Positions 27,157-34,742 of a DNA stretch of 64,000 nt are shown piece after piece (position 1 is the first letter of the stretch; the number at the start of each line of letters is the position of its first letter). The position numbers and the translations under genes are program-made. The stretch is from Streptomyces cavernicola. GTDB taxonomy: Bacteria; Actinomycetota; Actinomycetes; Streptomycetales; Streptomycetaceae. Where the stretch lies: assembly GCF_029968035.1 (NCBI RefSeq), contig NZ_JASCIQ010000009.1, forward strand, positions 155,607 to 219,606. The letters are read 5' to 3'. A model generated the notes under the pieces. The model was not told where the DNA came from. It did no database searches and was given only the letters and a program-made list of their open reading frames with translations.

Positions 27157-27896
27157 GCGAGATCACTCCTGGGCTCTGGGAGCTCGTCTTCAAGGGGCTG
27201 TGGATCACCGTCCAGCTGACGGTCTTCAGCGCGGCGCTCGGCGCCGTCGTCGCCCTCGTCATCGGCCTGGCCCGCACCCACCGACTCTGGATCGTGCGCT
27301 TCCTGTCCGGCGCCTACTTCGAGATCTTCCGCGGCACGTCCGCGCTCGTCTTCATGTTCCTGGTGTTCTTCGCGCTGCCCCTCGGCTTCGGCTGGCAGCT
27401 CGTCCCCATGTGGGCCGCGGTGCTCGCGATGGGCCTCACCTACGGGGCGTACGGCTCCGAGATCGTCCGCGGCGCCGTGGCCGCGGTGTCGCCGGCGCAG
27501 CGCGAGGCGGGCATCGCGCTGAGCTTCACGCCCGCCCAGTCGCTGCGGAAGGTCATCCTGCCGCAGGCCTGGCCCGAGATGGTCCCGCCGCTGAACAACC
27601 TGCTGATCGAGCTGCTCAAGGGCACCGCCCTGGTGTCGATCCTGGGCGTCAACGACATCACCTTCGCGGGTTCGCTGGTGCGTAACGCCACCGGCGAGAG
27701 CGCCCCCATCTACACGGTCATCCTCGTCATGTACTTCGTCCTCGCCTTCGTCATGACGCGCGGCATGCGCCTCCTCGAACGGCAGGCCAAGGCCGGGATC
27801 GGGCAGGCCCCGCCGAAGCGGCGCAAGCTCTCCCTCCGACAGACGAACGACTTGGCGGCCAGCGGGGTCAGCGGCGGAACGGGTGGTGCAGCATGA
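27153..27896 (+). CDS. ehuC: Amino acid/ectoine ABC permease, EhuC-like
   Basis: The protein has 247 residues from ATG 27153, overlapping the upstream stop (ATGA). It is a HisMQ-type permease with about five membrane segments and the coupling loop SPAQREAGIALSFTPAQSL followed by ILPQAWPEMVPPLNN. It pairs with the next permease to form the channel. Assignment to EhuC depends on the matching binding protein and gene order. The basic C-terminal tail (RRKLSLRQTNDL) is cytoplasmic. Confidence 0.8.
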   Translation: MSEITPGLWELVFKGLWITVQLTVFSAALGAVVALVIGLARTHRLWIVRFLSGAYFEIFRGTSALVFMFLVFFALPLGFGWQLVPMWAAVLAMGLTYGAYGSEIVRGAVAAVSPAQREAGIALSFTPAQSLRKVILPQAWPEMVPPLNNLLIELLKGTALVSILGVNDITFAGSLVRNATGESAPIYTVILVMYFVLAFVMTRGMRLLERQAKAGIGQAPPKRRKLSLRQTNDLAASGVSGGTGGAA

Positions 27897-28543
27897 AGTG
27901 GGACTGGTCCTCAGTAGGCGACTTCATGCCGGTGTTCTGGGACGGCGTGCTCGTCACGCTCCAGGCGCTGGTCCTCAGCGTGATCGTCGCGTTCACCCTC
28001 GGTCTCGTCTGGGCGATGGCCCAGCGCTCGACCCTCAAGGCCGTGAGCTGGCCGGTGACCGTGGTCACCGAGTTCATCCGCAACACCCCGCTGCTCGTGC
28101 AGCTGTTCTTCCTGTACTACGTGCTGCCCGAGTGGGGCATCACCTTCTCGGCGCTCACCACCGGCGTGATCGGCCTCGGCCTGCACTACTCCACGTACAC
28201 CGCCGAGGTGTACCGCGCCGGCATAGACGGTGTTCCGGTGGGCCAGTGGGAGGCCGCCACCGCGCTCAACCTGCCGCGCTCGCGCACCTGGCTCGCGGTG
28301 ATCCTGCCGCAGGCCATCCGCCGAGTGATCCCGGCTCTCGGCAACTACGTCGTCGCGATGCTCAAGGACTCGCCGCTGATCGCCACGATCGGCGTCCTCG
28401 AAATGCTCGGCGAGGCACGGCAGTTCGGCTCCGTCACCTTCCAGATGGTCGAGCCGCTCGTCGTCGTCGGCATCGCCTTCATCGTCATCGCCTACCCGGC
28501 CTCCCTTCTTCTCCGAGCCCTGGAGCGTCGCCTTGTCCGCTGA
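27893..28543 (+). CDS. ehuD: Amino acid/ectoine ABC permease, EhuD-like
   Basis: This 216-residue HisMQ-type permease starts at an ATG overlapping the previous stop (ATGA). Membrane segments begin near residue 14, and the coupling loop is PVGQWEAATALNLPRSRTW followed by ILPQAIRRVIPALGN. It is shorter than the first permease, as usual for these pairs. It overlaps the ATPase gene by 11 bases, so all four transporter genes are translationally coupled. Confidence 0.8.
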   Translation: MKWDWSSVGDFMPVFWDGVLVTLQALVLSVIVAFTLGLVWAMAQRSTLKAVSWPVTVVTEFIRNTPLLVQLFFLYYVLPEWGITFSALTTGVIGLGLHYSTYTAEVYRAGIDGVPVGQWEAATALNLPRSRTWLAVILPQAIRRVIPALGNYVVAMLKDSPLIATIGVLEMLGEARQFGSVTFQMVEPLVVVGIAFIVIAYPASLLLRALERRLVR

Positions 28544-29369
28544 CAGCACTCCCACCAACCCGAACGCCGGCGGCTCCAAGGAGACCGCCAACCCGACGGT
28601 CGACGGCAGCGAGCTGATCCGCTTCGACAAGGTCACCAAGCGCTTCGGCAGCAACACCGTCCTCGACGAGCTGGACTTCAAGGTCGACTCCGGCAAGCAC
28701 GTCACCCTCATCGGCCCGTCCGGCTCCGGCAAGACGACGATCCTGCGGCTCCTGATGACCCTGATGAAGCCCGACGAGGGCACCATCAAGGTCGGCGGCG
28801 AGTACCTCACGCACGAGGAGCGCGGCGGCAAGCTGGTCCCGGCGGGCGACAAGCACATCCGCGAGGTCCGCAAGAACATCGGCATGGTGTTCCAGCAGTT
28901 CAACCTGTTCCCGAACATGAAGGTGCTGCGGAACATCACCGAGGCCCCGGTGCACGTCCTCGGCCTGTCCAAGGACGAGGCGGACGAGCGGGCCCGCGAG
29001 CTCCTCGACCTGGTCGGCCTCGGCGACCGCTGCGACGCGTACCCAACGCAGCTCTCCGGCGGCCAGCAGCAGCGCGTCGCGATCGCCCGCGCGCTCGCGA
29101 TGCGCCCGCAGGTCCTCCTCCTCGACGAGGTCACATCGGCGCTCGACCCGGAGCTGGTGGCCGGCGTCCTGGACGTGCTGCGGGACATCGCGCACTCCAC
29201 GGACATCACCATGCTCTGCGTCACGCACGAGATGAACTTCGCCCGGGACATCTCGGACCAGGTCCTGATGTTCGACTCGGGCCGCATCATCGAGTCCGGC
29301 TCCCCGGAGAAGATCTTCGGCGACCCGGACCACGAGCGGACCCGTGAATTCCTGAGCGCGGTCCTCTAG
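28533..29369 (+). CDS. ehuA: Amino acid/ectoine ABC transporter ATPase, EhuA-like
   Basis: The protein has 278 residues starting at TTG 28533, with TGGAGCG about 7 bases upstream; no in-frame ATG or GTG precedes the conserved domain. Walker A is GPSGSGKTTILRL, the Q-loop is MVFQQFNLFPNM, the signature is LSGGQQQR and Walker B is VLLLDEVTSALDPE. The extra loop GGKLVPAGDKHIREVRKN is the same type of insertion seen in polar amino acid and ectoine importer ATPases. It powers uptake through the two preceding permeases. A strong hairpin terminator follows. Confidence 0.85.
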   Translation: MSADSTPTNPNAGGSKETANPTVDGSELIRFDKVTKRFGSNTVLDELDFKVDSGKHVTLIGPSGSGKTTILRLLMTLMKPDEGTIKVGGEYLTHEERGGKLVPAGDKHIREVRKNIGMVFQQFNLFPNMKVLRNITEAPVHVLGLSKDEADERARELLDLVGLGDRCDAYPTQLSGGQQQRVAIARALAMRPQVLLLDEVTSALDPELVAGVLDVLRDIAHSTDITMLCVTHEMNFARDISDQVLMFDSGRIIESGSPEKIFGDPDHERTREFLSAVL

Positions 29370-29390
29370 CCGCCCGCCGCTCCCCCTGTC

Positions 29391-29430
29391 GAAGGGCCCC
29401 GCCGAACCTCGCGTACGGCCGGGGCCCTTC
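29391..29430 (+). terminator. Hairpin terminator of the dehydrogenase-importer operon
   Basis: GAAGGGCCCCG pairs with CGGGGCCCTTC around an 18-base loop. It begins 22 bases after the ATPase stop. Confidence 0.75.
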
Positions 29431-29511
29431 GTCGTCCGCGGACGCGGTCCGTGAGTCCGCCGCGAAGGCCGTCGGCGATCAGAACCGGCGTTCTCCACCA
29501 GGGCATTGACC

Positions 29512-29524
29512 TTGGCATATGCCA
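29512..29524. promoter_or_regulatory. GGCATATGCC palindrome upstream of the IclR gene
   Basis: TTGGCATATGCCA is centred on a perfect 10-bp palindrome with an AT core, unusual in this DNA. TTGACC lies just before it (29506-29511) and may be a -35 element. The same GGCATATGCC occurs at 15472-15481. It could be the IclR protein's own operator; that is inference. Confidence 0.4.
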
Positions 29525-29668
29525 GTGTGGCGCGTTCCTGCTTGTGGGGCCGCACGAGGGCCGGATCACGCCACGAAAGTTGTCAACAGCCCCTCCGTTG
29601 GCGGCGCTTGGCGGCTATCGTGGTACCGAGCCCAGCTGTCCGGAACCGGTCCATGCAGGGGGAAAACC

Positions 29669-30427
29669 GTGGCGCTGAAGCCAGAGTCGACCGCGCCGTA
29701 CCACTCGGTGCAGCACGCCCTGCGTGTGCTCGAAACCGTGGCCCGGCACCCCGCCGGCGTCACCGACGTGCAGATCGCACGCCTCACGGGGCTGCCCCCG
29801 CGGGCTCTCTCCGCGCTGCTCCTGATGCTGCGCCGCGAAGGGTACGTACGCCAGGTCAGCGACGGGGCGTACGCGACGGGCGAGTCCTTCGCGAAGCTCG
29901 GCTCCAGCGCGGCGCACGACGAGGCGATCAAGGGCCAGCTGCAGACCACCCTGGACCGCCTGCGCGACACGGTCGGCGCCGCCGTCTACATCAGCCGGTA
30001 CATCGACGGCGAAGTGAAGATCACGCAGTACGCGGCCGGCCCCGACGCCCCCGCGGTCAACGAGTGGGTGGACTTCCGCTCCGCCGCGCACGCCAGCGCC
30101 GTCGGCAAGAGCCTGCTCACACAGCTGGACGTCAACGGCCGCCGGGACCACCTCTCCCGCCACAAGCCGGCCCGGTTCACCTCGAAGACGATCACCAACG
30201 AGCGGCTGCTCTTCAGCCGGCTGGACTCCCAACCGCCCACGGTCCCGATCCTCGACCTGCAGGAGTACGCGGTGGGCACGGTCTGCGCGGCCGTCCCGAT
30301 CACCGCGGGCGCCTCGGTCGGCTGTCTGGCCCTGTCCATGCCGGTCGAGAGCGCCCACCGCCTGCGCGCCGCAGCCGAGAGCCTGAACCGCAGCGCGGCC
30401 CCGGTCCTGCTCTCCCTCGCCATCTGA
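29669..30427 (+). CDS. IclR-family transcriptional regulator
   Basis: From GTG 29669 (GGGGGA 5 bases upstream) the protein has 252 residues. An N-terminal winged helix (HSVQHALRVLETVARHPAGV ... TDVQIARLTGLPPRALSALL) is followed by an IclR effector domain (AAVYISRYIDGEVKITQY, SAAHASAVGKSLLTQL, GTVCAAVPITAGASVGCLAL). Such proteins usually control neighbouring catabolic operons in response to a small carboxylic acid. Its position after the importer operon makes that operon the likely target. It is separated from the operon by a terminator, so it has its own promoter. Confidence 0.87.
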   Translation: MALKPESTAPYHSVQHALRVLETVARHPAGVTDVQIARLTGLPPRALSALLLMLRREGYVRQVSDGAYATGESFAKLGSSAAHDEAIKGQLQTTLDRLRDTVGAAVYISRYIDGEVKITQYAAGPDAPAVNEWVDFRSAAHASAVGKSLLTQLDVNGRRDHLSRHKPARFTSKTITNERLLFSRLDSQPPTVPILDLQEYAVGTVCAAVPITAGASVGCLALSMPVESAHRLRAAAESLNRSAAPVLLSLAI

Positions 30428-30500
30428 ACCCACGCGCTCCGTCCGACCCCGGGTGGTCAGAAGCACCCCTCGGGGTTGGGTATTATTTACGAGTCAGCAG

Positions 30501-30574
30501 GCGCCGCTAGCTCAGTTGGTTAGAGCAGCTGACTCTTAATCAGCGGGTCCGGGGTTCGAGTCCCTGGCGGCGCA
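30501..30574 (+). tRNA. tRNA-Lys (anticodon CTT), copy 2
   Basis: The 74-base sequence is identical to the copies at 16238 and 35677. The 5' flank AGTCAGCAG and the 3' flank CAGACAGTCGAAGGCCCCTC are shared with copy 3. It is the last gene before a hairpin terminator, with no partner tRNA. Confidence 0.97.
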
Positions 30575-30583
30575 CAGACAGTC

Positions 30584-30613
30584 GAAGGCCCCTCGCGAAA
30601 GCGGGGGGCCTTC
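30584..30613. terminator. Hairpin terminator after tRNA-Lys copy 2
   Basis: GAAGGCCCC pairs with GGGGCCTTC around a CTCGCGAAAGCG-like loop region. It lies 9 bases after the tRNA and 19 bases before the stop of the convergent acyl-CoA ligase gene, so it can serve both. Confidence 0.75.
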
Positions 30614-30632
30614 GTCGTGCGCGGCACCGGGC

Positions 30633-32300
30633 TCACAGGCGGCCGAGCAGCTCCTCCCGCCCCTGTTCTCGGTAGCGGTCGAGGAGCGCCGATTCGGCGG
30701 CCGGGGTCAGCGGCTCGTACGACACCTCCGTGTCCGGGCGCCACCACACCGGGTCCGGGCAGCGGAAGCCCGCGCGGCGCAGGGCTACACGGTGCACCTT
30801 GTTCGTCGCCGTCACCGGCATCCGGCGCACCGGGCGGACGAAGCGGGGCAGCATCTTGGGGCCCAGGTCGCCCTGCGCGGCGAGGAACCGGCCGAAGTCG
30901 CCCGGGTCGAAGGGGGCATCGCCGAGGGCGAGCGTCGCCATCACCTGGTCGCCGGCCACCGGGTCCGGCACCGCGTAGACCGCGACCGCAGCGGCCGGCT
31001 CGTAGCGGGCGAGGATGTTCTCGATCATGGCGGCGGCGAGGTTCTCGCTGTCGACGCGGAGCCGGTCGTCGCTGCGGCCCGCGAAGTAGAGGAACCCCTT
31101 CGGGTCGCGGAAGAACAGGTCGCCGGTCCAGTACCAGCCCCCGCGCACCCGGGCCGCGTCCGCTTCCGGGTTGCGCCAGTACCCCTCGAAGGGGCTGCGC
31201 CCCCGGTTGACCAACTCCCCTATCGCATCAGCCCCGTTGAGCAGCCGGCCCGCCTCGTCGAGGCACGCCGCCGGGCACTCCTCGCCGGTGGCCGGGTCGA
31301 CCACCGCCAGGTCGTCGCCCGGCGTCGCACGGCCGATCGCGCCGGGCGGGGTGTCCGGGGTGCGCTGGACGGCGGCGCCGCCCTCGGACGAGCCGTACCC
31401 CTCCACCAGGCGGACCCCGAACCGCTCCGCGAACCGGGCCGCGTCCACCGCGCCCGCCTCCGTGCCGAAGCCGAGGCGCAGCGGATTGTCCCGGTCGTCC
31501 GGCCGCTCGGGCGTGGCCAGGATGTACTGCACGGCACGGCCCACGTACGTGAAGTACGTCGCCCCGTACGCCCGCACGTCGTCCAGGAACCCGGAGGCCG
31601 AGAACCTGCGGCGCAGGGCCACGGCCGCGCCCGCCGCGAGCGCCGGGGACCAGTCGGCGATCACCGCGTTGCCGTGGAACATCGGCATGCAGACGTAGTG
31701 GACGTCGTCCCGGCCGACCCCGAAGTGCTCGACCAGGGAGCGGCCGGCCGCGGCGAGCCGGCCCTGGCTGCAGATCGCGGCCTTGGGCGCGCCGGTCGAG
31801 CCGGACGTGAAGTAGAGGAGCATGCGGCGCGAGGGGTCGGGCGGGGCGAGCGCCGCGTCGCCGGGGGCGGCGTTCGCGTACGGGGCGAGGAGCTGCTCGT
31901 ACTCCTCGGAATCGGTCACGAGGATGCGTACGCCGGGGAGTTCGAGGCCGTCCAGGAGCGGCAGGTGGGTCCGCTCGGTGAGGAGGAGGCGGCACTCGGT
32001 GTGCAGGATGTCGCGGGCGAGTTCGGCGCCGCGCCGCGTCGGGTTGATCCCGGCGACGGCCGCGCCGGCGAGCGCGGCGGCGCTCAACCACAGCGGATAT
32101 TCAGGGGTGTTGTCGAGGAGCACGCCGACATGCGGCTCGGCCCCCGGCGGCAGCAGGTCCACGAGCAGCGCGGCCCGTGCGGCGGCGCCGGCGGCGACCT
32201 GGTGGTGGGTGAGTACGCGGTCCTCGCAGCGGAGCCCGGGACGGTGGTCGTCCCACTGCGCGTGGACCAGGTCTGCGACGGTCGTACCGGTCATACCCAT
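30633..32300 (-). CDS. AMP-binding acyl-CoA synthetase/ligase
   Basis: The protein has 555 residues from ATG 32300; an ATG six bases later is an alternative. The adenylate-forming core motif is LLYFTSGSTGAPKAAICSQG (about 160-180). VEGYGSSEGGAAV, WYWTGDLFFRDPKGFLYFAGRSDD and the C-terminal catalytic lysine region VTATNKVHRVALRRAGF also fit. It would activate a carboxylic acid, probably a fatty or other long acid, as the acyl-AMP and then CoA thioester. The chain-length preference cannot be read. It stands alone, with a palindromic site just upstream of its start. Confidence 0.88.
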   Translation of the reverse strand: MGMTGTTVADLVHAQWDDHRPGLRCEDRVLTHHQVAAGAAARAALLVDLLPPGAEPHVGVLLDNTPEYPLWLSAAALAGAAVAGINPTRRGAELARDILHTECRLLLTERTHLPLLDGLELPGVRILVTDSEEYEQLLAPYANAAPGDAALAPPDPSRRMLLYFTSGSTGAPKAAICSQGRLAAAGRSLVEHFGVGRDDVHYVCMPMFHGNAVIADWSPALAAGAAVALRRRFSASGFLDDVRAYGATYFTYVGRAVQYILATPERPDDRDNPLRLGFGTEAGAVDAARFAERFGVRLVEGYGSSEGGAAVQRTPDTPPGAIGRATPGDDLAVVDPATGEECPAACLDEAGRLLNGADAIGELVNRGRSPFEGYWRNPEADAARVRGGWYWTGDLFFRDPKGFLYFAGRSDDRLRVDSENLAAAMIENILARYEPAAAVAVYAVPDPVAGDQVMATLALGDAPFDPGDFGRFLAAQGDLGPKMLPRFVRPVRRMPVTATNKVHRVALRRAGFRCPDPVWWRPDTEVSYEPLTPAAESALLDRYREQGREELLGRL

Positions 32301-32313
32301 GGCGCCGCACCAT

Positions 32314-32334
32314 AATTGACTGGCCGTCAGAATT
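32314..32334. promoter_or_regulatory. Palindromic operator-like site upstream of the acyl-CoA ligase
   Basis: TGACTGGCCGTCA (TGAC-5-GTCA) is flanked by AATT on both sides, 14 bases before the ligase ATG. Such sites near fatty-acid genes are often TetR operators. No regulator is adjacent. Confidence 0.4.
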
Positions 32335-32446
32335 GGAGAGGTGTGCGCGAGCGACTGCGCGCACCGCCTTGCGTGGGGGGTGCGGTGCGCGCAGCCTGCT
32401 CGCGGTCCGGGCCGTCGGGGGAAGGGCCTGGACCAGAGAGGGGGCA

Positions 32447-32499
32447 GGGTGCCGCGAGTTTTTTATGTCTCACTGTGACATGAAAATCGCAGGGCACCC
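32447..32499. terminator. Long imperfect inverted repeat downstream of chb
   Basis: Two arms of about 21-23 bases (GGGTGCC, GCGA, TTTT and ATGTC on the left; their complements in order on the right) flank a 7-base loop, starting 11 bases beyond the chb stop. It has AT-rich sections rare here. It probably ends or protects the chb mRNA. Confidence 0.6.
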
Positions 32500-32509
32500 C
32501 TGGGCGGCG

Positions 32510-33109
32510 TCAGAACGTGACGTCCGAGCAGGCGTAGAAGGCGTTGCCCGTGTCGGCGATCGTCCAGACCGACAGGATGACGTGATGGCCCGACTTGCCG
32601 CTCGGGAGCTGCCCGGTGTGTTCGAGCGTGGCGGGCGGCTGCTGGTTGTTGTACGGGACGGTGAAGAACGGCGCCGTTTCGAGGGCGGCCCTGGTCAGCG
32701 GCTTGCTGTCGTCCCAGCCGTCCTTGGTGACGTAGTACTTGAAGTCGGTCGTGGAGTGCCGGGCGGTGAACTGCCAGCGGAAGCTCTGGCTGCCCCCGCT
32801 CGTCACCTTGGTGGTCGGCCAGGCGCCGCCGCCGGGCTTGGTCGGCGAGTTGAGCGCGTCGAACTGACCGAGGCCCGCCGAGCAGATCTCACCGTCGGCG
32901 GGACCAGCGGCCGGGAAGCCCTTGGGGCCCTCGACGCTCTGCGGCTCCCACTGGATCGAACCACAGCCGGTGACGGTCCCGTTGGCGCAGAGCTTCTGCC
33001 GGCTGATCGGGGAATCCGTGTAGCCGTGGCCGCTGGCGCCGCCTGTGGAGAAGACGAAGGCCCCGACGGTGGCGATGCCCACCGCTGCCGCGTACATCCG
33101 TTTTCGCAT
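32510..33109 (-). CDS. chb: AA10 lytic polysaccharide monooxygenase (chitin-binding protein Chb)
   Basis: This 199-residue secreted protein has a signal peptide (MRKRMYAAAVGIATVGAFVF, ending near GGASG) that leaves a mature N-terminal His in HGYTDSP. That His plus the second His in SGHHVILSVW form the copper-binding histidine brace. TGNAFYACSDVTF and the internal cysteine pairs complete the single-domain AA10 fold. It should cleave chitin or cellulose oxidatively outside the cell. A DasR-type operator lies upstream, matching known control of Streptomyces chb genes by the GlcNAc-responsive repressor. The cellulose-related genes 4 kb away leave the substrate open. Confidence 0.92.
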   Translation of the reverse strand: MRKRMYAAAVGIATVGAFVFSTGGASGHGYTDSPISRQKLCANGTVTGCGSIQWEPQSVEGPKGFPAAGPADGEICSAGLGQFDALNSPTKPGGGAWPTTKVTSGGSQSFRWQFTARHSTTDFKYYVTKDGWDDSKPLTRAALETAPFFTVPYNNQQPPATLEHTGQLPSGKSGHHVILSVWTIADTGNAFYACSDVTF

Positions 33110-33164
33110 GCTGCTGCTCCTGTGCTCCTGGAGAACGAGGGGTTCTGTGAGCCGTGCACAGTGC

Positions 33165-33180
33165 TGCGGTCTAGACCAAG
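33165..33180. promoter_or_regulatory. DasR-responsive element (dre) upstream of chb
   Basis: TGCGGTCTAGACCAAG contains the core GGTCTAGACCA and matches 11 of 16 positions of the dre consensus ACTGGTCTAGACCACT. It is 56-71 bases upstream of the chb ATG. DasR represses chitin and GlcNAc genes through such sites. Confidence 0.8.
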
Positions 33181-33289
33181 TTACAGATTATGGGCGGGAG
33201 TTGACGGTGTCCATATCGAAGACAAGACATGTCCATACCAATGAGGGCGGATTCCGGACAGCCCACGGACCCGCCGTCGCGTCAGGGGC

Positions 33290-34666
33290 TCAGCGCTCGG
33301 TCTGGCCCGTGCAGAACGCCACCGTCAGATCCTTCACGAGCGCCTTGCGTTCGCAGTCGTCGAGCTCGACCAGGCCACGTACGGTGAGCCGGGTGACCGT
33401 GTCCTCGACCGAGTCGACGAGCTGCGTCAGGGCGGTGTCCCGGTCCCGTGCCTCCAGGGCGGCGAGCCTGCGGCGGCGCTCCGACTCGGCCACCTCGGGC
33501 GCGTAGTCGATCCGGGTCGGCCGCACCGCGAACACCTCGATGCCGGCCGCCTCCGCGTCCACGGCCACCCGCCGGGTGAGCGCGTCGCCGACCGACTCCG
33601 CGTTGCGCAGCGTCGCCCCGCCCGTACCGCCCAGGGGCGCGTCCACCGGCAGCTGCGAGAGGACCCCGGCGAGCGCGGCCTCCACGCACTCCCGCAGATA
33701 GGTCACATGGTCGTCGACGCCGAGCGCCGCCCGCGCCGTGTCCTTGATCCGCCATACGACGAGCAGCACCACGCGCAGCGCCACCCCGTGCGCGTCCACA
33801 CCCGGCATGGGCTCACTGCGCCAGTGCCGAAGGCGTACGTCGACGCGGCGCCGCTTCAGCAGCGGGTTGATCCACACCAGGCCGTTCCGCCGCACACTCC
33901 CCCGGTACCGCCCGAACAGCGAAAGCACCCACGCCCGGCCGACCCGCCCCCGCCCCAGACCGCCGAACGCGAAGAGCGACAGCGCGCCCGACCCGGCGAG
34001 CACCGCCCACTGCGCCGGGCCGAGCCCCGCGCCGAGCTGCTCCGGGAGCCGCGCGAGCTGGACCGCGTACGTCGGCAGCAGCCCGGCCCACCAGCAGCCC
34101 GCCGCGCATCCGGCGAGACCGGTGGCACCTGCGGCCACGGCGGCGGCGCCCGACCACGACCGGCCGCGCCACTCGCTGACCTCGGCCGGCACCGCCACCC
34201 GCGTCGGCACCGCTGCCCGCGCGGGCGACGGCCCGAGCACCGGCCGCCGCGCCCCCGCCCGCGGCTGCTCCCCGGTGCCCAGCCTGCGGCCGACGACGGT
34301 CGGCGGCAGATGCGGCGGCAGCTGTACGGGGGCGGCACGGCCGGACTCGTCGCGGAAGAGGAGGTGGAGGGGGATCTCGGTGGTCGACCCGGTCTGGATG
34401 AGGCGGGGCGTCCGGGTACCGGCGGACGCGGCCCCCCGCTGCGCCCGAGCCCGCCACGCCTCCGCCGCCCCGGCGACTGTGCCGGCGCCTGTGCCTTCGC
34501 CTGCGCCTTCGCCCGCCGCCGATCCCGCCGCTGACCCTGCCGGCGCCGCTCCCGTGGCCTCCGGCTGAGCGGCCTCGTCGCTCGCGCCGGTCGCCCCGGT
34601 CGTTCCTGTCAGGTCGGTCGTGCCGGTCGGGTCGGCGTTGTCGCTCATGCCGGTCGTGGATCCCAT
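33290..34666 (-). CDS. SPFH/band-7 domain membrane protein
   Basis: From ATG 34666 (GGAGG 5 bases upstream) the protein has 458 residues. The first 80 are a low-complexity Gly/Ala/Thr/Glu region with tandem repeats (DLTGTTGATGAS, AGEGAGEGTGAGTVAG). Two membrane segments follow (about 190-215 and 230-250). Next comes the SPFH domain, with LVWINPLLKRRRVDVRLRHW, VVWRIKDTARAALG and SVGDALTRRVAVDAEAAGIE. The closing helix is charged. Such proteins oligomerise in membrane microdomains. It lies 76 bases downstream of a peptidoglycan-binding protein gene on the same strand, which suggests a cell-envelope role. Confidence 0.82.
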   Translation of the reverse strand: MGSTTGMSDNADPTGTTDLTGTTGATGASDEAAQPEATGAAPAGSAAGSAAGEGAGEGTGAGTVAGAAEAWRARAQRGAASAGTRTPRLIQTGSTTEIPLHLLFRDESGRAAPVQLPPHLPPTVVGRRLGTGEQPRAGARRPVLGPSPARAAVPTRVAVPAEVSEWRGRSWSGAAAVAAGATGLAGCAAGCWWAGLLPTYAVQLARLPEQLGAGLGPAQWAVLAGSGALSLFAFGGLGRGRVGRAWVLSLFGRYRGSVRRNGLVWINPLLKRRRVDVRLRHWRSEPMPGVDAHGVALRVVLLVVWRIKDTARAALGVDDHVTYLRECVEAALAGVLSQLPVDAPLGGTGGATLRNAESVGDALTRRVAVDAEAAGIEVFAVRPTRIDYAPEVAESERRRRLAALEARDRDTALTQLVDSVEDTVTRLTVRGLVELDDCERKALVKDLTVAFCTGQTER

Positions 34667-34742
34667 CGGTACCTCCGCACCTCCGCCGTGCTGCCTACCG
34701 CTGTCCTGCCGTACTGCTGCGATCCCGTACTGCTGTGTCGGT

